Positions 1-12,079 of a DNA stretch of 64,000 nucleotides are shown piece by piece. The first letter of the stretch is position 1; every line of letters starts with the position of its first letter. Source of the DNA: Trichostrongylus colubriformis. Its lineage: Eukaryota; Nematoda; Chromadorea; Rhabditida; Trichostrongylidae. The notes under the pieces are model-generated. The model saw only the letters and a program-made list of their open reading frames with translations, had not been told where the DNA came from and ran no database searches. The position numbers were made by a program, and so were the translations under genes. The stretch is taken from assembly GCA_963978905.1 (NCBI GenBank), contig OZ022261.1, positions 9,239,992-9,303,991 on the forward strand, in the 5' to 3' direction.

Positions 1-1250
1 ATTGACTTTGGCAGTCGAAATTCGCGGGACCTTCTAGCAGGACCTCTGCTGCTCATGCATTGGTCACATACACTGTCGCCTATTCATCGCCAGCACTATG
101 TTGCATGGCGGTGTGTACACTTATGTCCTTTTCGCGCGGCGGCGCGGATTTCTTTGCGTGTGTTTGCATACATTGCAACACTCCCTTTATGGTGTTATGC
201 CAGCATTTATTATTTCTTAATTAGGATCAGTATCTTGTAATGCTGTCTTTTCTTTTACTTTTTATGTCACTATTTTGTCTTTTTAGAGCGAAAAGGTTGT
301 GGGCTTTAGATAATGATGAGATAAACAGCTATTCCTTAAAAGACCTCCAAGGTACTGGACCCTTGCGTCCTGAGCGGGATTCCAACAGACCGCGGCAAGT
401 TGTGCTGACGGCGATGAGAGTGTGACGTCGCAAGGCGAAAATTGACGTAAGATCCGCTAAAAAGAGCGAACACTGCGACGTCAATTCGTGGACTTGCGCT
501 CTCAGTTTTATGGATAATAATCTCAATAATTTCAGACCTTTCTGACATCATGAGCAGGTCACAAGTTGCCATCTCGCAATACGGGGGGATACCCTTTAAG
601 TACTCGAGATCTTTCTCACGAACTCGGCGCAGAGCAAGGATAATGAAAGCCATGAGATTTCCAAAGTACTCATAATCCCAAAAAACCATGTTTGAATGCA
701 TGACGGCAACGCTACACCACCATTGAAAAAGCGTACCCTCCCTCGTTGGTCGGCTAATACTGCCTTCAACCTGACTCTTGGAAGGTCCTAAGCGCTGCTC
801 GCGAAAAAATTGAGCCTTAAGGAGTTCCTCGCAAAACTGACATGATGGCTGTGAAAAGCATTGAGCGAGTGATCTATTAGACAATCGGGATGGTAAAGTG
901 AGGTACCGCACTATCACACGAGTAGCGAAACCTCGTGAATCCTCCAGAATTTTCCAATGCATTAAATGCAGAGCGGTACAGCGTTTATGGACAGTCTAAT
1001 AGTCGGTTCTATACCTGATAATGGTGTTGGAACAATCAGGTAAACGCCGTTCACCGAGGCTTCATTTGTCTCTCCTAAGAAATGACTGCTTATTATGTTG
1101 GCGAGAAGTCTTGCGACACTTCCAAAACTTCTTGCGTTTAACTGCTCTAAACCTTTATCAATGACCAATTATCATAGTAACTTGAAGCATACTCTCAAAC
1201 TTTCTTGATATCTAATGAGGTGGTTTTCCCATTGGGCCATTCCATAAGTA
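1..1250. other. No recognised gene; one 208-codon minus-strand frame
   Basis: Nothing conserved was recognised here. A 208-codon open frame runs on the minus strand from 962 to 336. A 68-codon frame upstream (1168 to 962) ends with a stop that shares a base with its start. The product has no motif I know, and its last quarter runs into a dispersed MITE fragment (336-449), which argues against a host gene. It may be chance or a decayed transposon frame. Confidence 0.3.
336..449 (-). repeat. Partial copy of MITE family B (one end)
   Basis: This stretch matches, in reverse orientation, the left part of the repeats at 26818-27095 and 32845-33135, and it aligns with 7100-7225. Shared landmarks are GAGCGGGATTCCAAC and the terminal GCGAAAATT. 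Only one end of the family is present. Confidence 0.5.
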
Positions 1251-2629
1251 TTGGGTTGAGGAATAAGTCCCCGCGGTTTTTTTCAACCCCGTTTTTTACA
1301 ATGTTTCCTTCATCTTTTGACAAAGTTTATACATGTTTTCGATGGAGCTTTTTTTGCTCTACAAAATACTTTTATCTGTTTTTCGATTCTTTCGAATACC
1401 CAATATTTATGAGGTTTGGAAATGAAGTGAGCTGAAGGCAAAAAGTTGGCACTTGCGCACCTCATTTTTCTCGCCTATCATCAAGACCAAAAAATGTTTG
1501 TGTATATGTTTTGATAGAGCTTTTCCAGCTCTACAGAATGACACTACCTTTAATTTAAATCGCTCAACTTTTTGCTATTTTCGAGACTCACAAATGCAGT
1601 ACTCGCAAAAGTGTGCACTTTAGTTACCTTCTCTTCCTCGCCTACAATCGAAGTTAGAGAGGACGTGCATATACGCATTCGATAAAGCTTTCCTTGCTCT
1701 ACAAGACAATACCATTCTTCTTCTGCATCCTCTCATATTTTAGCATATAGGAACAAGCCTCCACCTGTTTTTCAATTCAAAATCGCGTAAAGAAAATGAA
1801 TTTTTCTGGCAAAGTGTTTCACACCATTCGATAGAGCTCTTTTCGCTCTACAAGATAGAATTTACGGTTTTTGTCTGAATTAATTTTTCTCATTTTTTGG
1901 ACCATTTAAAAGTCGACTTAAATCGAGCATTTTCATAACATGGTGCCGAAAATGCTCGATTTCGTCGGCTTTTAATGGTCTAAAAAATGATAAAAATTAA
2001 TTCAAACAAAAACTGAAAATACTATCTTGTAGAGCGAAAAGAGCTCTATCGAATGGTGTGAAACACTCTGCCGAAAAAATTCATTTTCATTATGCAATAT
2101 TGAATTGAAAAACAGGCAAAAACTTGTTCCTAAATGCTAAAATATGAGAGGATGCAGAAGAAGAATGGTATTATCTTGTAGAGCAAAAAAAGCTCTATCG
2201 AGTGCAAGTATGCACATCCTCTCCAATCTCGACGGTAGGCGAGGAAGAGAAGATAACGAAAGTGCACCCTTTTGCGAGTACTGCATTTGTGAGTCTTGAA
2301 AATAGCAAAAAGTTGAGCGATTTAAATTAAAGGTAGTGTCATTCTGTAGAGCTGGGAAAGCTCTATCAAAACATATACACAAACATTTTTTGATCTTGAT
2401 AATAGGCGAGAAGAATGAGGTACGCAAGTGCCAACTTTTTGCCTTCAGCTCACTTCATTTCCAAAACTCATAAATATTGGGTATTCGAAAGAATCGAAAA
2501 ACAGATAGCAGTATTTTGTACAGCAAGAAAAGCTCTATCGAAAACATGTATAAACTTTGTCAAAAGATTAAGGAAACATTGTAAAAAACATGGTTGAAAA
2601 AAACCGCGGGGACTTATTCCTCAACCCAA
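1251..2629. mobile_element. 1.38-kb foldback element with about 690-bp inverted arms
   Basis: The two halves are near-perfect inverted copies that meet at about 1940. The element begins TTGGGTTGAGGAATAAGTCC and ends with the reverse complement. TA dinucleotides flank it at 1249-1250 and 2630-2631, as expected of a Tc1/mariner-type TA duplication. Each arm holds four spaced copies of a small imperfect hairpin of the form GATAGAGCTTTT-n-GCTCTACA (starts near 1341, 1512, 1681 and 1829, mirrored near 2021, 2171, 2344 and 2515). No transposase is encoded. The plan resembles nematode foldback elements such as Tc4, which also consist mostly of long inverted repeats, but I cannot assign the family. 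Confidence 0.8.
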
Positions 2630-2631
2630 TA

Positions 2632-2675
2632 GTTTATTTATTTATTTATTTATTTACTTATTTATTGATACACAC
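2632..2675 (-). repeat. (TAAA)n tail of a minus-strand LINE
   Basis: A TTTA microsatellite on the plus strand reads as (TAAA)n on the minus strand. It lies downstream of the reverse transcriptase frame, where a CR1-like LINE would carry its short tandem 3' tail. It directly abuts the right end of the foldback element. Confidence 0.6.
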
Positions 2676-3549
2676 GGAGGTGCGCCATATGTTAGACGAA
2701 CAAATTATCAATACACTCATTCCTAAAACAAAAACAAAAACCAAGAGTGATCGAGACCATGTGAGGAAGATAGTAAACCACCAAAGAAAAACAACCAGAA
2801 GCAAAAAGGTCAGCGGATATGGGTGAGTAACGCAACCAAGCACATGCTACCGGTGAACCATGTGGTCGTGCGAGAAGGTTGTTTTCCGCGCTGGTAGATG
2901 AAGAAGTCCCCCGCGAGATCCTGGTCCCCAGTTCAGAACGCAAGTAGACGGCAGTACTGGGGCTTGCTAGCAACTTAACCTGTTACGAACGAATTCGTCC
3001 AGAACCCCAGGCGAACAAACTAGGGGGGACCTCAAGCGAGGGGTTCGTCAAACATTAAGTTCCTCAAACAATTAGAGCACGTAACACACGATCGCAGCAA
3101 AGAGCCTCGAGATACATTATCGCTCCCAGGTTAGTAATGAACCGCACTTCGACAACAGAGGATTATATATAGCAAGAGGGTAAGAATATAAGGGAATTCA
3201 GGCCCTAGCGAAGACAATAGTAAGATACTGACGAGGATAAGATTTAAAACGCATAGACTGGTAATTGACGAAACTGGAGAAGATCCACTTTGATAGCAGA
3301 TGAAGATCAATTGCAGCGGTTCCATCCGGCTTTAACCATGGTAAATGAGCCGTAAGATCCGAAATAGATCCTTCTCCAAGCCACGCTAAAGCAATCCATC
3401 GCACATAAGCTACACATAGTGACACCCTCTTTCAAAATAGATAGACATTTAGGCTGACCTGTAAATCTATAGCATGAGATGGAATGAACTTTATATACCA
3501 AGAAGCTGAGATAAGTCACACTTCTGCAATTTGTCTTAAAATACCTTAC

Positions 3550-5168
3550 CGTTACTAGATTGCAAAAGCTCTCATGGAAGCTTCCCCAACCACCTAGTAC
3601 TTCGGAGGAAGAAAGTTGAAAGTTGTAGAGTGTTTCACTCTCCGTACATTCTTACTTTGCAGAGTAAAACCATTATATCTCGAGCTACTAGGTCGAAATA
3701 TCCAGTATCTGTTAGGCTTGAGCCTGACCTCACTGCGAATAATACGGAAACAGTAAGTGAGATCTTTGATAACTCGTCTGTGCCTAAGACTAATTAGGCC
3801 AAACATTTTCGAGCGTTTTCCGTAGCTGAGAATCAGATTGTAATCAGTGCCAGGAAATAGTTTGAAAAACATTATCCTGGTTTAGGTTTGGTGTACCTTT
3901 TCTAGCTTCGAAATATTCTTTTTCAGCATGGGGTTCCACACTTGAGAACAATACTCAAGATGCGGGAGAACATAGGCCTTGTATAATCGCACCAGGACTC
4001 TATGATCCTTACTAAGCACATTGCGCAGAATGAGGAACAGAGCAGCAAAAGCTTTATTAACCACAACGTCAATATGAGTAGAGAACTTGAGATCAGAGCC
4101 AAAAAGTACTCCTAGGTCCTTCGCAGAAGAACCACAGGTAAGCTTAGTATCATAAATTTCATAATTAGGTAGGGGCCCTCCTCCCAAATGCAAAACGGAA
4201 CACTTATCAAGGTTCACAGGTATTTCCCATAAAGCGGCCCACTCTGTCATACGTTCAGTACGTTGTTTGAGAGAGAATTGCGCTACCTCACGATCGTCAC
4301 TGTTGTATGATATGTAAATTTTAATGTCATCGGCGTACATTAGTACTTTGACATGAGTTGAGGTCTTTATAAAAGCAGGAAGATCAGTAGAATAAACAAG
4401 GAATAGCAGGGGTGATAACACACTTCCCTGAGGGACTCCGCTGTAGCAGCTATAACGTTCGGAAAAACTGCGCCCCACCCTGACTGTCATATGCCTGCCA
4501 CTGAAGTAAGATTTGAACCAGCCCAAAGGCTGCCCGCCGATGCCGAGGCTATCCAGCTTCTTAAGGAGCTTCAAGTGGTTGACTTTATTAAAAGCTATGG
4601 ATAGATCTATAAAAACAACGTCGACCGATCTGCCATTATTCAGAGCGGTGGTCCAATCGAAGAGGGCATCAAGAAGGTTGGATGCGGTGGAGGCCCCGCT
4701 CAAAAATCCATGTTGTTCCTCAGGAATAATACTGAATCTATGAAGCCGAGCCAGAATTTTGTTTCTAATTAATTTTCCCATAACCTTACCAGCCGTTGGC
4801 GTGATGCTAATAGGACGATAGTCGGACACTAGCCGGCTATTGGATTTCTTAGGAATAGCGGATACAATGGATTCCTTCCAAATGTCAGGTAGTTGTTCAA
4901 GGAGTATAGACAAATTGAAAATAAGCGCCAAAGGTTTGCATAACGAGTGAGCACGCTTACGGAAAACTATCTGAGAAATCCCGTCATACGGTTCTGCAAT
5001 TGATGGCTTAAGAGTGGAAAGAATTTTGAAAACGTCTTGTGGATGGAAGAATATCTGAGTAAGACGGTGCTCAATATAGCCTGGATTGCTGTTCTGAATC
5101 TCATCTGCGATGCTATTCGAGGAAAACACACTGGCAAAGAACCGAGCTAGGGCCTCTCGCTGTTCCAT
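3550..5168 (-). pseudogene. LINE reverse transcriptase, broken by a stop and a frameshift
   Basis: A 428-codon frame starts at 5168 and carries the RT landmarks in order: SDYRPISITP (fingers), FIDLSIAFNKV (motif A, catalytic Asp kept, the second Asp replaced by Asn), GVPQGSVLSP (motif B) and MYADDIKIY (the YADD active site). The C-terminal thumb-like part (LEYCSQVWNP, then LRHRRVIKDL) continues past an in-frame TAA near 3880, and a one-base shift near 3600 is needed to reach the last block. The start is simply the first Met in the frame, because the upstream LINE is missing. The protein would have copied LINE RNA at nicked DNA. This copy is dead as it stands, though the first 428 codons are intact. 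Confidence 0.88.
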
Positions 5169-5260
5169 CGGCTGTGGCTCAGGAGATACGAGTCCTGTTA
5201 TCCATCAACCCACAGATGGTTGGAGGCCCACTGTACCAAATCAGTGAGTCAGACAAGACA

Positions 5261-6360
5261 GCAGAGAAGTGGTTAAGAGGCTTCATTTTGCTGTACTTCA
5301 CTGACAAAAGATTTGCGAGACATCATGACTGGGACGAAAGCATACAGAGTGTGAGCACCCTCTGTTGACCTTAACAAGTGTGCAATGTCAGAGTAGTGGA
5401 AAATCGTCTCCACGTGTGGCAATGGCTGGATCTCACAGCAATTAGTTCCAGATTTACCCAAGTATGCCACAGTATTATACAACTGTACCTACGGTACTAC
5501 TGTAACGACAAACGATTGTGCTAAAAACTGCAAAAACTGCCTTACAGTACCCTTCATCCTTTCCGAATAGATGCTGATTTGCCTGGCAAAATAGTCGGGC
5601 GCTCCAGCATGTTGTATAGATAAGGCAGGAGAATGAAAAAGAGCTGAGATGTGATGTTTCTGCTCATTCTTCTAACCTAGGATTTTCCATACACTTTTTC
5701 CAGCTGTACTAATTGTGCATCCATGGGTTTCTCAAATCGTAGCTCATGAACTTCAGAGCAGACGGCATCGTATAGCTACCCATTCACGGAGAGTAAGTGG
5801 TAGGGACCATGAACATTGACCACTTTCTCATCTACGTATATCCGGGAGCATTGAAGTAGCAACGCTTTGAAAGAAAAAGTTGCATGTGTCGCAAGACTTA
5901 TGCAACGTCCGAATATGAGCGTCTGCCTCACATTCGACCTGAAAAAGAAACGGTTCCACGAACCCCAATATGGCAAACTTTTTCATGTATCTGGGCAATA
6001 GCCAGGTTTTCTCAAACACTTGCAATCAATCAAATAACTTGTCCTTTGAGACTCGCTTGATTTACAGCAAAATTGCCTACATAGAGTGCAACGGTTATTG
6101 AAGCAATGTTTGAAACGTTATTTGCAAACGGCCGTTCAATTTCATCTCTTTTTTTGCATGGTGCACTACCGTTTTTTCGCGGAAATCTCATCTACTCGGG
6201 TGCATCTGCCATTTTTCACATAGTCTATGAATGTTTCTTCTTAGACATATCGCTGCTCGGTAGTGGTCATTTCAGCACCTTCTTCATAACGAGTATCAAA
6301 GATGAAACTGAGTCTGTAACGCTGCGGTAATACTGTGCGTCAGTTGACGCCGGCACCGGA
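5261..6360. other. No gene recognised
   Basis: Only short frames below 80 codons occur on both strands. No known domain, RNA gene or clear repeat was recognised. Confidence 0.4.
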
Positions 6361-6551
6361 AGTGTGGTTGGGTCGAGCGCTCTGCAAACGGTGCGCGTCA
6401 TCAGATTGACCCGTCGTCTGCAGCAGGCAAATGATTGCGTCAACTTGACGCCGGTGCGGACGTCAAATTTAGGCGATCATTTGCTTGCCGCAAACGACGG
6501 CGTCAATCTGATGACGCGCACCGTTTGCAAAACGCTCGACCCAACCACACT
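6361..6551. repeat. Palindromic MITE, about 190 bp (family G)
   Basis: The left end AGTGTGGTTGGGTCGAGCG is matched by CGCTCGACCCAACCACACT at the right end. The arms stay complementary for about 85 bp each, with a short central spacer near 6455-6470. There is no coding capacity. Internal GCGTCA-type steps make much of the element fold on itself. Confidence 0.75.
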
Positions 6552-6850
6552 ACAGTATAGTGATCGTGACGAGAGCCCAGGAATTCAAATTTGATTACGG
6601 CATAGTATGGCACCATGCCAAGACTCGAAATCGAAATCGTGAGCTCTCCCCACGATCACCATACTGTAGTGTGGTTGGGTCGAGCGTCTTATAAACGGTG
6701 GGCGTCATCAAATAACGCCGTCGTCTGCAGCACGCAAATGATTGCGTCAGTTTAACTCCTTCCGACGTCAAATTTACGTAATCACTTTACGTGTCTGCGA
6801 CAATCGACGTAAAGTGATTGCGTAAATTTACGTGTCTGCATAAAGTATGA
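6552..6850. repeat. Inverted linker plus partial second copy of the family G MITE
   Basis: ACAGTATAGTGATCGTGACG near 6552 is mirrored by CACGATCACCATACTGT ending near 6667. A second AGTGTGGTTGGGTCGAGCG end then starts at 6668 and runs into a different right half. It contains its own small inverted repeat (TTTACGTAATCACTTTACG against CGTAAAGTGATTGCGTAAA). The unit therefore looks like nested or dimerised palindromes. Confidence 0.6.
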
Positions 6851-6888
6851 CCACGACCAACTTGGCGATAGAGGTAGTGGGACAAGTG

Positions 6889-7225
6889 TCGATTGGTCGA
6901 ATTTTCGCGCGGCCGCCCGCGGCGAGGGCGCGCCTAGTGCTATCTTTTTTTCGCGGTTGGATATGGCTTGAACTTCATAAAAGTCAAATCGAAGAGGACC
7001 ATATAACTGCAACACTTATGAAATGCGAATCCGCAATTTGAAACGATGTGGAAACAACCACAACACAGCCGAACTCCCGAAGCTCTCAACTTGCAATCTT
7101 TAAAAGTCTCTTACGGTACCAGCCCATTGCGTCTTGAGCGGAATTCCAATCGACTCTACTAACGGCCCCGCAAGTGCGACGCCGCGAAGCGAAAATTCGA
7201 CCGATTGACACTCACCCGAGATGGT
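6889..7225 (-). repeat. Copy of MITE family B
   Basis: Inverted ends GTCGATTGGTCGAATTTTCG at 6889 and CGAAAATTCGACCGATTGAC near 7190-7211 enclose about 300 bp. The interior near 7100-7190 matches the reversed copies at 26.8 and 32.8 kb (GAGCGGAATTCCAA). It is non-coding. Confidence 0.65.
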
Positions 7226-10200
7226 GTTGCGTTTGGAGGCGTCGTCACACATTGTGGAAAAAATGTGCTGAAGTTCAGATAACGTCAAGGCGCTCAAGAA
7301 CGATTTAATCTCGTATTATAGCACTGCATGACCAAGATGGTCAACTTTCACCTCTACTGAGAAGCTTAGATTATTGAGCTCTTAGAAGTGATACGATTGA
7401 GATGCTGGCAGTTTCTTTTTGTTCATTCATTCGCATAGTTGGCCCAAAATTTTTGTCGTTACCTACAAATAAGTAACAGTACCCGTCAAAAGTGCCGGCA
7501 GGGATAACATACATAGTAGTTAGCTGAATGTGAAGTCGAGGTGCAAGGAAAGAATGGAACGGAAGTGCTAAGAACCCCAAAAATGAACTCTGCTTCGCCT
7601 GTTGTCTATCTTCACCAGACAGATTTTCGCGATGGAACAACAGAGAGACGAGGTTGCAGCTACTGTTGCCCCACCTCCCACCGCTACTCGGCCACTGGAG
7701 GAGTTCCGAGACAGGCCCAGTGTTGTAGGCCTATGATAAGGGGTATGAAAAAAGCTCATCAACGCGAGGTACGGCTAACACCGTTTTTTTCGAGCCTCAA
7801 GCGTTCCTTTATGACGAACGTGTCTCTCACTTGAACACCTGAATTACTTCTCGCAAGGCATTCAACCTGCAAGGCACAAAAGATATACTAGCCATCAAAA
7901 TGCGAGACCGTTGGGAACAGGAGATGGTGGTGAGATCCGTTATCATCTTGAAGCATGTCATAAATCCATCCATCTTACCTGCCATTCATCTTCATGTTTA
8001 CCATTTCTCCTGAAGCGATGATGGCCTCGATATGTCACATCCTTCGAGATCCTTCGCTTTTGTAAATAGCGTTTTTCCAAAGTTTGCAGTGCTATATTCC
8101 GAGTCAGTTGTTGTCTCTGTTATTTTTACACCGAACGGAACTCGAATTTGATTCATGCGTTATCGAGCGCAAAGACTAGGGATAGTGTGAGCAGGTTGCC
8201 CATCCATACCCGTCTCATGCGCTTCGAAACGTTCATTCACATTTTTTTTAATACAGTGGCGAAAGTTCTGCAACAAGAAGACTAGCTCACGTGGGCTGTA
8301 AGGGGTACATCACGTGATCCGACTTCCTATAGAGATGGCGATTGTCCTCGACCAAGGGAATGACTCGGCTCAGGCACTGGATTTTTCGCAAAACCGAAAA
8401 TCGCAAAGAAAAACTTGTGTAGAATAGAGTTTACAAAATCTTCCACGTTTTTTGCTGTGAGAGCGTGCTCAGCGTCTCTGTGAGTGTAAGAGTGATACAT
8501 CTTCTTAATACCTTCAGAAAGGGCAAAAGAGATCGCTTAATTGCTCAGTGTTCAGTAGGGAATTTGAACGTCGAGCAATTGAGCAATCTCGTTCGCCCCC
8601 TGGGAGCCTTGAGAAACTACCCCATCTTTTGGGTAACCCTGAAACGCTCAGCGTTTCATGACGCCCAGCGTTTCAGGGCTACCCAAAAGATGCATTGATC
8701 ACTTGCAAGGGTCAGTGGAAAAACTGGAAAAACACCAGAAACTTTTGCACCGTCGCTCAGAAAAGAATGCTGCTTCACAAGAATGCACACCGTAAGTGGC
8801 GCAACTCGTGACCCCAAAAACTAGCCTGAGAAACTATCGCATCTTCTGGGTAGCCCTGAAATAGCTCGTCCCAAATGTCCCCCAATGTGGTGCTCGGACG
8901 CCAGTTTGTGAACAGAAAAATAATCCCACCGTCTTTCCGAACTCGAAATGGATGATCCCTGGGGAAATGGGCCCATTATTTGACTGGTGGCGGACTATAA
9001 GTTACTGGCATAGATTGATGACCGATTTTAGCTGCTGTTGACATGAACTTGTTTGAAAAAGGTTGAAATGTGCACGTGATTTTAGACAACTCAATAAATC
9101 GAACGAATGAGCCCACAGCTGTGGCAGGACCAGTCCTGCGTCCACATTGCTTCCTGACTCTCCTCTGTTCACGACTGACCTGACTCACCTTGTGCTACGG
9201 ACCTTGTAACTCTCCTTGTGCTACGGGGTTATCCACCGCAAAAACAACCCCACTCATGTCCTTTTTTTCACGATTTTCAATGTTACTGTTGAAAAGAAAG
9301 CCAATTCTACTAACTCTGGTAGTATTGAGTGCTATTCATTCATTATAGCCAACATGACATACGTAACTTGTAGAAAACGCCTTGCGTATTGAATCTCGTC
9401 TTTGGATGAGTAATGTAATAGTTTATGATCCATTCCGTCGGAATAACTGTTATTCACTGAACTGTTTACAGCTGCTTCCCGATTAGGACGCATTGAACAT
9501 GTCCTGCTGCCGTTGTTTAGAGTCTTTCTTGAATCATCAAAACGCCTCCGGAGGTCTGCTCATTACTCGTTTCATTCTTGTAATTGATTCGACGTAGTGC
9601 TGCAATTTGTGGCAATAAATTCGCGCTTCTCATAAGAAGCAGAGAACGAGCACGAGATCTTGCGTAGATTGGCCTTCGTGGCATTTCACTCTCGATTCCT
9701 TCTCTTCATAATGTTCTCGCGAGCAGACATTTTCCTGTGACATGGTTCTCCCATTGCTCTATGCATTTAGATCACAAAACAGCCCCAAAAACAAAACACG
9801 CTCAACCTCTAATCCTTGTCCAGCCCCTCGCCACTTGTTGCCACCTCCTTCAACCCCACTGACGTAGCGGAAGTAGTTGCGACTGCTGTGTTTACAGATC
9901 CACCATACGAAATATACGTATCCCTCCTTGCCCTTCATTCTTTCTTCGATCCTTTTCTCTTTTATCGGCTTTTCCATCTGGCTTTCAACAACTCCATTAA
10001 CGGCATAGAGGTAGTCGTGTAGCGATTACACGACCACTCTGGTCTCTCCCGTGTGTCCGAAAACATATCAGATATGCAGTATTAATGGATGCCGGTGATG
10101 CAATTTACACACATATGCATCACTACTGGGTCCAAATATGAATAGTTCTATTGGTTTTGCTAGTCTTCAACCATATTAGTATGAACGCTTCAGTTGCTTA

Positions 10201-11600
10201 TTCTTTCTTCTTATTTACTAGGCAATTTTCAAAGGCACCGTGAGGGGTAAGGAGAAACTGCGAGCTGTGAATGCATGTTCTCTGAAATCAAGCCTTCTTC
10301 TTCAGAAGAGGTGATGTGTAGCGAGACTCGCATGGAAAGAGCGTGGGCTTGGGATCCTATCACGTACCCGCATCACGGCATGTCGCTTTGTAGTTCATAG
10401 CTGGGCGAGTTGCCGGCGAGGGCGGGCAACCTTCGCAGCTGGCTGCCCTCGCCCGTCTGCACTCCACTACCGGCTGGTGACACAGAGGGGCGCGAACGAG
10501 AAAGGGTTCTCGGTCCACTATTTCTTGGGGTTTTCGTCGTTTTATGTCGTTTTTTCTTTACCGTTACATTGCTGAGCACCCTACTTTCATATTCACAATC
10601 AGCTGAATTTACTGTGTCTTTAAGGCATTCCATGCATTCTATAAGCGGCTGAGCTGGCCCTTGAAACCCATTTAAGATCCTCTCGTGTAATTCTCATAAT
10701 CATCATCATTAATGGAAAGTATGAAGCGCGGGTTCAGGTCTCGCACAAGACCAAAGATTTTGCCCAGAAATTAGCATTCCTGCAACATCTTTAACACTGC
10801 GTACTGCGGTCAAAATTAGCACATATCATGATCAAAAAAGTAATTATAATCGCTACACCCAAACACAGACTGATTCTGTAAAAACCAAAAAGCAACCTTT
10901 AAGGTTTTGCCGAGGAACTATATGTCTGTGGAAATCTTCAGAGCTGAATTTTTACCAAGCTTCCACGCCCAGCTTTCACATTATGAAAACGTAGATGATT
11001 ACCTTTAGGGTAGCTCGAAAGGATGAGACCATATGTGGACACTTTTTACAGTTGCAGGTGCGATTTCCAGACACTCTTTCACTGTAAGATTATGGAAAAA
11101 TGAAACTCAGGTATTACAATATTCTCAACTGTTTGTAGTGGGTGCATACAGAATGCCGACAACATATGGGTGCACTTCTACCACTCCCCCCCTCTCCATC
11201 CCTCTAAGATTGGGTGTTATCCACAGAAAATTGCTCCAAAAATTTCAGCTCCTAACTTTCAGAAAGTATCCTACGCTGGAAGTAGTGATGATTCTTCAAA
11301 ATTTCTGCTTCTGCTTACTTTTTGGCTGGTGCATAAGTCTTGAAACACATGCGAATTTTTTTTCGAGATTTTATATTCTCAAAGCTGTTGGAGATATGTG
11401 TATATAGGCAATATAATTATCGTTCTCTTCTCCAACTCACCTCCAGTGATTAGGGTCAGCTCAATGCCCTTTACCCGGGAGTTCACAAGCTATGATTTAA
11501 GAAACCCGTGGAATAAAAATTCGTGTGCGGCTAGATAATCCAACTTCTCACGATTTGTGTAAAGCTTACGATCATGATTAAGTAGTATTCGGGACACCCT
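7226..11600. other. 4.4 kb without a recognised gene
   Basis: Open frames are short on both strands and no exon of a known family was recognised. Features seen are the imperfect palindrome at 8623-8692, a half copy of it near 8826-8870, a direct repeat of CTTGTGCTACGG near 9190-9230, and an imperfect GC-rich inverted repeat near 10407-10465. Unrecognised exons of a fast-evolving gene cannot be excluded. Confidence 0.35.
8623..8692. repeat. 70-bp imperfect palindrome
   Basis: CATCTTTTGGGTAACCCTG is mirrored by CAGGGCTACCCAAAAGATG. The arms are about 31 bp (8623-8653 and 8662-8692) with an 8-base centre. A related half-site (GCATCTTCTGGGTAGCCCTG) lies near 8838-8860, so this may be a small dispersed palindrome family. 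Confidence 0.7.
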
Positions 11601-11639
11601 CCCTAGCATGAGAGAATACATAAGACGAATCGAAACTTC

Positions 11640-11980
11640 GGAGCTCAGCTTTCTTCTTTCTCACCTTATCTTTGCGACATGCTGATATAGATGGCCATGT
11701 TGAAAGACAAATACGCTGCTTTGTGGAAACCGTGAAAGTAAGGGTTGGCTGGTTTCTGGAGATCATTGGCGCAAACTGTAGTCGTTACAGTAGTATCGGC
11801 TGGTACAACACTGATTGTGGTATTCCTGAGAAAATTTGGGGCAAATAGAACTGACCTGGAATCCACCTTTCTCTACCCGCGGCTCTTCAGCACTGTACCA
11901 GTGGTATCCCTTCTTATGGCTGACGCAGAGTACTCGGCTTCATCTCCAGTAATAATGTCCTTGCCAATCAAGGACAGCAA
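11640..11980 (-). pseudogene. Fossil mariner-type transposase fragment
   Basis: On the minus strand the frame reads KDIITGDEAEYSA, matching the mariner first-Asp motif (TGDEKW). About 60 codons later comes SVVPADTTVTTTVCANDL, where mariner proteins read PPxTTVTxxxYxxxL. One in-frame TAG separates the two blocks. No terminal repeats were found, so the limits are approximate. This is a heavily decayed remnant; the order and spacing of the motifs are what support the call. Confidence 0.45.
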
Positions 11981-12079
11981 AGGTCCTGAGGTATCCCTAC
12001 TGCTGTCTTGTCTGACTCACCGCGTTGGTGAGGCACCAGAACTGCTCCAGTTCTTAGGAGCAATTAAGATTCGGTAGTC

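Larger units (their letters stand above)
2632..5260 (-). mobile_element. 5'-truncated non-LTR retrotransposon (CR1/jockey-like LINE)
   Basis: The minus-strand copy contains a reverse transcriptase region (5168 to about 3550), roughly 0.9 kb of 3' sequence and a TTTA-repeat tail. No apurinic-endonuclease domain or ORF1 is visible upstream of about 5260, so the copy is 5'-truncated, the usual outcome of incomplete target-primed reverse transcription. No target-site duplication was found. The 5' limit is approximate. Confidence 0.7.

Noticed and set aside
336..962. 208-codon minus-strand frame as a gene
   Set aside because: No motif, and the 3' part lies in a dispersed MITE. Mentioned only as an unexplained frame.
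10373..10652. Overlapping 80-86 codon frames with a GC-rich inverted repeat
   Set aside because: Short, no conserved motif, and both strands are open over the same GC-rich block.
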